Of a stretch of 64,000 nucleotides of DNA, positions 24,581 to 32,090 are shown piece by piece. The position numbers and the translations under genes are program-made. The notes below the pieces were generated by a model. The model made no database searches. It was not told the origin of the DNA and saw nothing but the letters and a program-made list of their open reading frames with translations. Origin of the DNA: Hyphomonadaceae bacterium (GTDB lineage: Bacteria; Pseudomonadota; Alphaproteobacteria; Caulobacterales; Aquidulcibacteraceae); the NCBI GenBank assembly GCA_019636095.1, contig JAHBYF010000005.1:236316-300315 (forward strand), given 5' to 3'. The first letter of the stretch is position 1. Every line of letters begins with the position of its first letter.

Positions 24581-27438
24581 GCCACGCGATTCGTCCCGCG
24601 CTTGCGAGCGAACATGGGCCAGACGCCTTCGCCGGTTCGGTCTGGCAACAGGCGTCCGCCGCCGCCGTTTCGCACGCACCGTACCTCCGGCGGCTCATGT
24701 TGCGCCGCCCCGACTTGCTTGAGTCACCGGACGAACGTTGGGCTGAGCGGATTCTAGAGCAGGCGCTCGCCGCCGCAGACGCAATTGCGCGGTCTCCACC
24801 ATCGATTGACGAGGCGATGATCATCCTGCGTCGGGCGAAAGATGCGGCGCATCTCGCTGCAGCGCTGGCCGACCTTTCGCGAGCGTGGCCGCTGATGCAG
24901 GTCACCGGCGCCATTACCAAGTTCGCTGACGCTGCGTTGCGCGCCGCGCTCACGGTCGCGGCGTCCGAGAGCGCCAAACGCGGCGACATCACCGGCGCCG
25001 ATTTTGGTGATATGGCCGGGCCCGCGCCGGGCGTTGCGCTCATCGCCATGGGCAAGATGGGCGCGGGCGAACTTAATTATTCCAGCGACATCGATTTTTC
25101 TGTGTTCTTTGACGCTGAAAAGCTTGCCGCCGCCGGCGCCCGAGAGCCGCGCGTCGCCGCCGTGCGCTTGGTGGCGCCATTGGTGCGCACGCTCGAAGAG
25201 GTGACGCCGGAGGGGTACGTGTTTCGTACCGATCTGCGCTTGCGCCCCGACCCGGGTTCGACGCCGGTTGCAGTGTCGATAGCCTCGGCTGAGCACTATT
25301 ACCAAAATCTCGGTCAAAACTGGGAGCGCGCAGCCTTCATCAAGGCTCGCGCCGCCGCCGGTGATTGTGTTGCGGGCGCAGAGTTTCTGGAATCACTGCG
25401 GCCCTTCATCTGGCGCAAGCATCTCGATTTTGCCGCCGTCGAAGACGTGCATTCGATCAAACGGCAAATTCTCTCAGCGCATAAGAGCGCCGAATTGGGC
25501 GAGCCGGTGTTCGACGTAAAGCTCGGTCGTGGAGGCATCCGCGATATCGAGCTCTTTGTGCAAACGCAGCAACTCATCCTGGGCGGGCGCAACAATAAGC
25601 TTCGCTCGCCTTGCACGCTGGAGGCTCTTGGCGCGCTAGCCGACGCAGGCGCTATCTCCGAGGAGGCCCGCGATGCGCTGCGCGAAGCCTACGTCTTCTT
25701 TAGAGACGTAGAGCATCGCATCCAGATGCTGGAGGATGCGCAGACCCACAAATTGCCGGCCGACCCTGACACGCGGGGCCACGTCGCAGCGCTCGCCGGT
25801 TTCGAAACGCTGGCGGAATTTGACCAAGCGCTCGTTGAGCGCCGACGCATCGTGGCGGAGATTGATCACCAACTGTTCGGAGACAAGAAGCGCAGTCTCG
25901 CCGACCCGATGGGCAGTCTGATCTTCACAGGCGTCGAGGATCAGCCGGAAACTTTGAACACAATCGCTAAGCTGGGCTTCACCAACCCCGCCTTTGTCAG
26001 CCAAACCATCCGAGGTTGGCATCATGGTCGCGTTCGAGCCATGCGTTCGGAACGCGCGCGCGAGTTGCTGACCCGCCTGACGCCGCGTTTGCTGCGCGCC
26101 TTCTCAAATGCTGGCGACGCTGACCAAGCGTTTGCCCGCTTTGCTGCGTTCTTTGGTTCATTATCCGCCGGCATGCAGGTGCTGGCGCTTCTGGAGGCGC
26201 GTCCGAAGTTTCTCGATCTGCTCGCGCGCGTTCTCGCCCTGGCGCCTAAACTTGGAGACAAGCTCGCGCAACGTCCCGTACTTCTTGACGCGCTGATAGA
26301 GCCGCGGTTCGTTGTCCCATTGGGGCAGGATGCGCCGGGTACGCGGCTAACGGATCTGCGCGAACGATCGAGCGACGCCGATAGCTTTGAGGCTAAGCTC
26401 AACGTCGCACGCCGCTTTCATCGTGAAGAGGCGTTCCGCATCGCCGTACAAATTCTCGATCAGTCGGCCACTGCTGAACAAGCGGGCGCCGCCTACGCCG
26501 ACCTTGCCGAGACCTGTGTCGTTGTGATGGCAGACGCCGCACTCGAAGAAGTGGAGCGGCAGCACGGGTCGCAGCCAGGCAGCTTCACGGTGCTTGCGCT
26601 CGGGAAGTTTGGCGGCCGCGAACTGGCCGAAGACTCTGACCTTGATTTGATGCTGGTCTATGACGCGCCCGCGGAGAACGCCTCGCCTTCCGATTTCTAT
26701 ACGCGGCTGACGCAGCGCCTCATCAGTGCGCTTTCTGCGCCGACTGAGGAAGGCACCCTCTACGAGATCGACACCAAATTGCGACCGTCGGGTTCAAAAG
26801 GCCCTGTGGCGGTGCGCATGTCTTCCTTTGAACGTTACTATGCGGAAGAAGCTTGGACGTGGGAGCTGCAGGCGCTGACACGTTTGCGCCCAGTGGCTGG
26901 CGACGAAGATTTGGGACAGCGGGTCCTTGCAACAGCCCGCGCCGCTATCGCGCGTTACCACGACCGAAAGAAGATTCTCGCCGATGTCGCCGACATGCGC
27001 GCGCGTATGGACCGGGAACGCCCGAGCCGCAGTCTTTGGGACTTAAAGCTCGCCGCCGGTGGATTCGTTGACATCGAGTTTGCCGCTCAAGCGCTTCAAC
27101 TCACTGCGGCCAGCGAACAAGTGATCGCCCCCAATACCGGAGACGCGATCGCAAAGCTGGCGGCGGTGGGCGCACTGGAGTCGGGGCCCGCGGCGCGGCT
27201 GGATGGTGCTTGGCGCTTGCTCAGTTCATTGCAGCAGAATTTGCGGATTGCTGTTTCTGGCGAGTTCAATCTTGAGACGGCGCCGCCGCCGTTGGTTGGG
27301 CGGTTGGTTGCATTGGCGGGGGTTGCGAGCGGCGAGGAACTGGAAACGCTGTTGCGGGCGACCCAGGCGGCGGTCCGGGCGGATTTTTCGCAGATCGTAG
27401 CGGTTGCTCCCGACGGATCGGGCGAGCCGGCGCGTTAG
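24577..27438 (+). CDS. glnE: Glutamine synthetase adenylyltransferase/deadenylase
   Basis: A 953-aa bifunctional enzyme that attaches and removes AMP on glutamine synthetase in response to PII. Two nucleotidyltransferase domains are seen: GKMGAGELNYSSDIDFSVFF (near 160) and GKFGGRELAEDSDLDLMLVY (near 676). The repeated linker motif LKLGRGGIRDIE / LKLAAGGFVDIEF follows each. Full length and intact. It overlaps the preceding kinase by 4 nt, an arrangement also known after degP-regulator-kinase in other alphaproteobacteria. Confidence 0.95.
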   Translation: MSHAIRPALASEHGPDAFAGSVWQQASAAAVSHAPYLRRLMLRRPDLLESPDERWAERILEQALAAADAIARSPPSIDEAMIILRRAKDAAHLAAALADLSRAWPLMQVTGAITKFADAALRAALTVAASESAKRGDITGADFGDMAGPAPGVALIAMGKMGAGELNYSSDIDFSVFFDAEKLAAAGAREPRVAAVRLVAPLVRTLEEVTPEGYVFRTDLRLRPDPGSTPVAVSIASAEHYYQNLGQNWERAAFIKARAAAGDCVAGAEFLESLRPFIWRKHLDFAAVEDVHSIKRQILSAHKSAELGEPVFDVKLGRGGIRDIELFVQTQQLILGGRNNKLRSPCTLEALGALADAGAISEEARDALREAYVFFRDVEHRIQMLEDAQTHKLPADPDTRGHVAALAGFETLAEFDQALVERRRIVAEIDHQLFGDKKRSLADPMGSLIFTGVEDQPETLNTIAKLGFTNPAFVSQTIRGWHHGRVRAMRSERARELLTRLTPRLLRAFSNAGDADQAFARFAAFFGSLSAGMQVLALLEARPKFLDLLARVLALAPKLGDKLAQRPVLLDALIEPRFVVPLGQDAPGTRLTDLRERSSDADSFEAKLNVARRFHREEAFRIAVQILDQSATAEQAGAAYADLAETCVVVMADAALEEVERQHGSQPGSFTVLALGKFGGRELAEDSDLDLMLVYDAPAENASPSDFYTRLTQRLISALSAPTEEGTLYEIDTKLRPSGSKGPVAVRMSSFERYYAEEAWTWELQALTRLRPVAGDEDLGQRVLATARAAIARYHDRKKILADVADMRARMDRERPSRSLWDLKLAAGGFVDIEFAAQALQLTAASEQVIAPNTGDAIAKLAAVGALESGPAARLDGAWRLLSSLQQNLRIAVSGEFNLETAPPPLVGRLVALAGVASGEELETLLRATQAAVRADFSQIVAVAPDGSGEPAR

Positions 27439-27459
27439 ACGGTACAACGGAGCTTTTGC

Positions 27460-27861
27460 ATGAGATTTGTTTTGGTGGCGGTTGCAACCGTTCTGGTGGC
27501 GACGCCGGCGCTTGCGCAGCGTGGCGGAGGCGCGTTGGCGATGCTTGAGGCGGCGGATGTCAATCATGACGGTGCGATCACCAGGGCCGAGGTGCGAGCG
27601 GCGCGGGAGCGGATGTTCGATAGGCTGGATGCCGATCACGACGGGTACCTATCCCAAGACGAACGCAGCGCTGTTAGCGCCCAAGGCGGGGGGCAAATGC
27701 GCCATGGATTAGACAGCGCCGACACCGACAACGACGGTCGCGTCAGCCGAGCCGAAATGATGAGCCAACCCTATCGCGGATTTGACCGGCTCGACCGCAA
27801 TCACGACGACACGGTCTCTGCTGAAGAACTCGCAGTAGCGCGCACTTTCTTAGGTCGCTGA
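27460..27861 (+). CDS. Secreted EF-hand protein
   Basis: A 133-aa periplasmic protein with a signal peptide (MRFVLVAVATVLVATPALA). Four EF-hand-like loops are present: DVNHDGAITRAE, DADHDGYLSQDE, DTDNDGRVSRAE and DRNHDDTVSAEE; the last has Asp in place of the usual Gly at position 6. It is a likely Ca2+ binder. It is 21 bp after glnE and 27 bp before the ECF sigma gene, so it may share either transcript. Confidence 0.8.
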   Translation: MRFVLVAVATVLVATPALAQRGGGALAMLEAADVNHDGAITRAEVRAARERMFDRLDADHDGYLSQDERSAVSAQGGGQMRHGLDSADTDNDGRVSRAEMMSQPYRGFDRLDRNHDDTVSAEELAVARTFLGR

Positions 27862-27888
27862 CGGAGCGCGATTGGACGTTGAAGAGGC

Positions 27889-28464
27889 ATGATCGATCCG
27901 GACGGTGAACTCGTCCGGAACGCGGGGGCGGGCGATCAGCGCGCCGCCGAAGCGCTTGTTCGCCGCCATCTCCCGAAGATGGTCGGCGTCGCGCGGCGTA
28001 TGTTGAATGACGGCGCGGAAGCTGAGGACGTGGCGCAGGAGGTGTTTCTCCGCGTGTGGCGAGAGGCGCCGCGCTGGCAACCGGGGCAAGCGAAGTTCGA
28101 GACGTGGATGCATCGCGTCGCGCTCAATCTTTGCTACGACAGACTGCGGCGGCGGCGCGAAAAAACAGATCCAGATGCTGGGCTCGCAGTCGCCGACAGT
28201 CGCCCGCTCGCCAGTGAAGAATGGCTGGCGCGCCAGCGCGCGGCCAAGGTGCATGAAGCGTTGGCGAAACTCCCTGATCGCCAACGGGCCGCGATCGCGT
28301 TGGTGCACTTCGATGAACTGAGCAACATTGCCGCGGCGGAAATACTCGAGATCAGCGTTGAAGCTCTTGAGTCGCTTTTGGCGCGCGGCCGCCGCGCGCT
28401 GAAGGCCGCCTTGGCGGGCGTGGCGCAAGACTTATTGGGTGGCGCAGAGGGCGGCGCCCCATGA
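27889..28464 (+). CDS. ECF-type RNA polymerase sigma factor
   Basis: A 191-aa sigma factor with region 2 (AEALVRRHLPKMVGVARRML, then DVAQEVFLRVWREA and FETWMHRVALNLCYDRLRRR) and region 4 (LAKLPDRQRAAIALVHFDEL, AAEILEISVEALESLLARGR). The next two genes encode a small membrane protein and a periplasmic Metal_resist-type protein, the same layout as the CnrH/CnrY/CnrX sigma system. The regulon cannot be read from here. Confidence 0.9.
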   Translation: MIDPDGELVRNAGAGDQRAAEALVRRHLPKMVGVARRMLNDGAEAEDVAQEVFLRVWREAPRWQPGQAKFETWMHRVALNLCYDRLRRRREKTDPDAGLAVADSRPLASEEWLARQRAAKVHEALAKLPDRQRAAIALVHFDELSNIAAAEILEISVEALESLLARGRRALKAALAGVAQDLLGGAEGGAP

Positions 28465-28481
28465 CGAGGAAGGAAGAAGCC

Positions 28482-28880
28482 ATGAACCGGGAGCGGTTCG
28501 CTGAATTGCTAGCCGCCTACGGCGCGGATTTCCGGCGTTGGCCGGCGGAGACGCGTGCGGACGCGGCGACGTTTGCAGCGCAGGACGCCGAGGCGTCCGC
28601 GTTGATTGCTGAGGCGCGAGAGCTTGACTCGCTGCTTGATGAAGCTCGATCGATGCCGACGCCTTCCGCCGATCTCGCGGAGCGCATTCTGGCTTCCGCG
28701 CCACGCATGCAGCGCCCCTCTTTCGATCGGCGTGCTGTTTTGGCGTTGGCGGCATGCGCGGTGTTTGGCGTGGTCATAGGCTATAGTGGCGGGTTGCTGG
28801 CGCCGCCTGCGGTGGCCGAGGACGATGGATATTTCTCGATGGCGTTTGAAGCGCCTACAGCGTTCGAGGATGAAGGATGA
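28482..28880 (+). CDS. Small single-pass membrane protein, probable anti-sigma factor (CnrY-like position)
   Basis: A 132-aa protein. ATG at 28482 is preferred (AGGAAGGAAG upstream, family-like start MNRERFAELLAAYGADFRRW) over one at 28461. The N-terminal 80 residues are cytoplasmic and helical. One membrane segment (AVLALAACAVFGVVIGYSGG) precedes a short periplasmic tail of about 30 residues. Topology and place between a sigma factor and a periplasmic sensor suggest an anti-sigma factor. I saw no zinc-binding ZAS motif. Confidence 0.65.
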   Translation: MNRERFAELLAAYGADFRRWPAETRADAATFAAQDAEASALIAEARELDSLLDEARSMPTPSADLAERILASAPRMQRPSFDRRAVLALAACAVFGVVIGYSGGLLAPPAVAEDDGYFSMAFEAPTAFEDEG

Positions 28881-29491
28881 GCGACACTCGGTTTCCCTGG
28901 CGCACGTTGCTATTCGTTTCCCTCGCGCTGAACCTACTTGTCGTTGGCGCCGTGGCTGGCGCTTGGGGCGCTGGCGTGCGGATTCAGCGTGATGCGAGCC
29001 AAGGCGCGATCGTGGAGCGCTTGCCGGGGCCGCGTGCATTTTTGCGTGCGTTGCCGTCAGAAACGCGCGCCGTTATGCGTCAGGAATTGGTGAGCAGCTG
29101 GCAGGACTCCCGCGAGACGCGTGAAGCAGCGATGCAGGCGCGCCGTGAGGCTTTCGCCGCGATGGCGGCAGAACCCTACGATGCAGCACGTGTGCGCGCC
29201 GCCTTCGAACGCCTGCGTGCTGCTGACCAAGCGGCCATTGCTGTTTTCCATAACAATGTGATTGAGGCCTTCGGCGAACTCACGCCCGAGCAACGGCGTG
29301 AGGCGCTGCAAGCGCTGCGGGACGCTGCACCGGCAACGCGAAACGGCGCCGCGCCAACAGAAGAGAGCGCAGCGCCCGCGGTGCTCACGCCCGAACAGCG
29401 TGAGACGCTTCAACAACGTCGTGACGAGCGCCGCGAACGCTGGCGTCAGCGTCGCGAAGAGCGTGCGCGGCCGCAACCACCGCAGCCCTAA
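28877..29491 (+). CDS. Metal_resist/CnrX-like periplasmic protein
   Basis: A 204-aa protein with one N-terminal membrane anchor (LLFVSLALNLLVVGAVAGAW) and a helical-hairpin periplasmic domain of the CnrX/Spy/ZraP type (ARVRAAFERLRAADQAAIAV, LTPEQRREALQALRD). A basic, Arg/Glu/Pro-rich tail contains a second LTPEQRETLQQRRDERRERW. It has one His (VFHNN) and no Cys, so the metal ligands of CnrX are mostly missing. It overlaps the preceding gene by 4 nt. Confidence 0.75.
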   Translation: MSDTRFPWRTLLFVSLALNLLVVGAVAGAWGAGVRIQRDASQGAIVERLPGPRAFLRALPSETRAVMRQELVSSWQDSRETREAAMQARREAFAAMAAEPYDAARVRAAFERLRAADQAAIAVFHNNVIEAFGELTPEQRREALQALRDAAPATRNGAAPTEESAAPAVLTPEQRETLQQRRDERRERWRQRREERARPQPPQP

Positions 29492-29493
29492 CG

Positions 29494-31944
29494 CTATTCA
29501 GCTGCTGTGGCTTCCGGTTCGCGATTGCCGCCGAAGGTGCGCGGCAGCGCCACAGTCACGATGGTGCCGCGGCCGACTTCGCTCTGAATAGAGAGCTTGC
29601 CGCCGTGCATTTCCACCAGCGACTTGGTGAGCGCAAGACCCAAACCCGTACCGTGATGGTTGCGCGTGAGCTCCTGTTCGACTTGTTCGAACGGGCGCGC
29701 CAAGCGCGGAAGGTGTTCCGGCGGGATGCCGCATCCGGTGTCGACGACTCGGAGCGTAATGCCCTGCGAACTGCCGCGCCCATGCACCATGATCGCGCCC
29801 TGATCGGTGAACTTCACTGCGTTCGAAAGCAGGTTCAGCAAGACCTGCTTCATCGCGCGGTGATCGGCTTCGATCTCGCCGAGCTCTTCGGCGTCGATGA
29901 CGAGCGAAAGACCCTTTTCTTCCGCTTTGCGCTTGGTGAGACGCGCGGCCTGCTCAATAACCACCATCGGATCGAGCGGCTTCGGCGTCAGCGTCAGTTT
30001 GTTGGCTTCGATCTTGGCCATATCGAGAATGTCGTTGATCAGATCGAGAAGGTGGCTGCCGCTGTCAAAGATATCGCTGGCATATTGCTTGTACTGCGGA
30101 TTGCCGATCTGGCCGAACAGTTCCTTGGCCATGATTTCGGAGAAGCCGATCACGGCGTTCAGCGGCGTACGCAGCTCATGGCTCATATTGGCGAGGAAGG
30201 TTGACTTGGCGAGGCTCGCTTCTTCGGCCTTCTGACGTTCTTCGTGCGCTTCTTTCGCGAGCGCCTTGATCCTGTATTCTTGCGTTTCGGCGCGGCTGAG
30301 CGCATCCGACAGGCGACGCTCGTTCTTCGCGAGTTCCTCTTCTTTGCGCTTGAGCGGCGTGATGTCGACGCCGACCGTGATCACGCCGCCATCGGCGGCG
30401 CGGCGCTCGACGATATGCAGCCATTCGCCTGTCGTAAGTGCGATCACACGCACGTCAGGGTTCGCCGGATCGTGTTTTTCACGGCGGATGCTGGGGGTCG
30501 AAGCGGCCGAGACGGCCTCGTAGGAAACGCGCGTGCGCAAGATGTCGGGGCCGAGATTGAAGGCCTTGGCGAAGCTCTGATTCCAGAGCAGCAGACGTTT
30601 GCGCGAATCCCATAGCGCGAATGGGCCAGAGAAGTTGTCGATCGCGGCTCGCAGCTGTTGCTCAAGGCGCGACACTCGCGCTTCGGCTTCGTGACGTTGG
30701 GTGGCGTCGATTACGGTGCCGAAGACGCGCGTCTCGCTGCGACCGCTCGATTCTTCAACTGCCGTGCCCCGCGCTTCGATCCAACCTAACCCGCCGCCGC
30801 GCGTCACCCGGAAGCGCGCGTCGAGAAGGCCGGATTGCCGCGCTCGCCGGAATTCCTCTTCAACACCGAAGCGATCTTCGGCGACGATAAGCTCGAGAAA
30901 CTCGCGCAATCCCAACACGTCGCGAGGCGCTCCGAGCAGGCGGGCGGCGCGCTCCGAGAGCTGCACCTCATCGCCGGCCGGGCGCCATTCGAGGACGCCG
31001 ACCTTCGCGCCATCGGCCGCTATTTGGAAATGGGTTTCTGCACGCTCGGCTTCCGCTTCCGCCAAGCGCGCGCGCTGTGCGTTTTGACGCATGAGAAGGT
31101 AGAGCACCGCCATCGCCGCGAGTGGCGCGGCGGCGACGAGCGCGAACCGCAAGAAGGCGTCCAGCCAAAAGTCGATAGCGCCAGGGGCGTGACCTGCCGC
31201 CATGACCCCGAACCCGCCAATCTGCGCGGTGGACTCTGCTGCAACCCAGGTATCGCCGGCGCTATCTCGGATGAGCGCGCCGTGATCGCGGCTCCGTGCG
31301 GCGGCCAGGACCTGTTGCTGCGCGCGCGCGCCGGCGTGCTGCATAGCAGGCGATGCGTAGAGGATTGTCCCGTTTGGCGAGGCGATCAGGACGCGCGCGT
31401 TGGCGTCCAGTTCAGGCAGCAGCTGGGCCGCATCGATTACCGTAACGACGGCGCGATCACCAATCGTGCGAACGATCACCGGCGCCGTCGGAAGCTCACC
31501 ACGATCGGGGGCGCCGACCCAAACTTCGGCAGGCCGCGCGCGCTCGAAAGCGGTCGTGATCAACGCCGCTTGTGAGGGATCGGTGATTGCTTCGATGTCG
31601 CCGGCGCTGCTGACCACTGCGGCAGCTAGCGCGGGGTGCGCGGCGGCGGCGGCGTTCGCAATCGAGGACGCGGGCACGCCGCCGGCTTGCGCGATGTCAA
31701 CGATGCCCGCACTCGCGCCCATCGCAATAGCGAGGTTTGCGTTGACGCGTTCCGCGATCAAGCCTGCGGCGGAGGATTGAGCCGCGATGACAGTGTCAGC
31801 CGCGCTGTCGTGATGTGCGCGAATTTGCGCGGCGATCGCCGCGAAGAACGCGGTGACAAACACCAGCACAAGCACGATGAACGGCTTGTTGGCTTTGTAT
31901 GGCGCAGCCGCGTGCGGCGCTTCGTAAACATTGTCGTTTGACAC
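29494..31944 (-). CDS. PleC-like sensor histidine kinase with PAS domains
   Basis: An 816-aa membrane kinase. One membrane segment lies near residues 21-41, a periplasmic domain runs to about 265, and a second segment is near 268-288. Two PAS-like domains follow (about 305-420 and 425-545), then a coiled coil. HisKA has His near 588 in FLANMSHELRTPLNAVIGFS, with LFGQIG...DILDMAKIEA. HATPase boxes are NAVKFTDQG, DTGCGIPPE and GTGLGLALT. Layout and length match Caulobacter PleC (842 aa), the DivK phosphatase/kinase that sets cell-pole fate; orthology is inference. Confidence 0.88.
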   Translation of the reverse strand: MSNDNVYEAPHAAAPYKANKPFIVLVLVFVTAFFAAIAAQIRAHHDSAADTVIAAQSSAAGLIAERVNANLAIAMGASAGIVDIAQAGGVPASSIANAAAAAHPALAAAVVSSAGDIEAITDPSQAALITTAFERARPAEVWVGAPDRGELPTAPVIVRTIGDRAVVTVIDAAQLLPELDANARVLIASPNGTILYASPAMQHAGARAQQQVLAAARSRDHGALIRDSAGDTWVAAESTAQIGGFGVMAAGHAPGAIDFWLDAFLRFALVAAAPLAAMAVLYLLMRQNAQRARLAEAEAERAETHFQIAADGAKVGVLEWRPAGDEVQLSERAARLLGAPRDVLGLREFLELIVAEDRFGVEEEFRRARQSGLLDARFRVTRGGGLGWIEARGTAVEESSGRSETRVFGTVIDATQRHEAEARVSRLEQQLRAAIDNFSGPFALWDSRKRLLLWNQSFAKAFNLGPDILRTRVSYEAVSAASTPSIRREKHDPANPDVRVIALTTGEWLHIVERRAADGGVITVGVDITPLKRKEEELAKNERRLSDALSRAETQEYRIKALAKEAHEERQKAEEASLAKSTFLANMSHELRTPLNAVIGFSEIMAKELFGQIGNPQYKQYASDIFDSGSHLLDLINDILDMAKIEANKLTLTPKPLDPMVVIEQAARLTKRKAEEKGLSLVIDAEELGEIEADHRAMKQVLLNLLSNAVKFTDQGAIMVHGRGSSQGITLRVVDTGCGIPPEHLPRLARPFEQVEQELTRNHHGTGLGLALTKSLVEMHGGKLSIQSEVGRGTIVTVALPRTFGGNREPEATAAE

Positions 31945-32090
31945 AAGTATTCCCCGGCCGCCCCGAATCGCCGTTCGGAATCCTGAACAGTCTCAATTGT
32001 AACGGCTCGGTAAACGCTCTGTCGATGCACCCACTGGAAAGGCTGCCCACGCAAATGCGCGCGTTACCGATTTGCCGCAGCTGTTGATAA

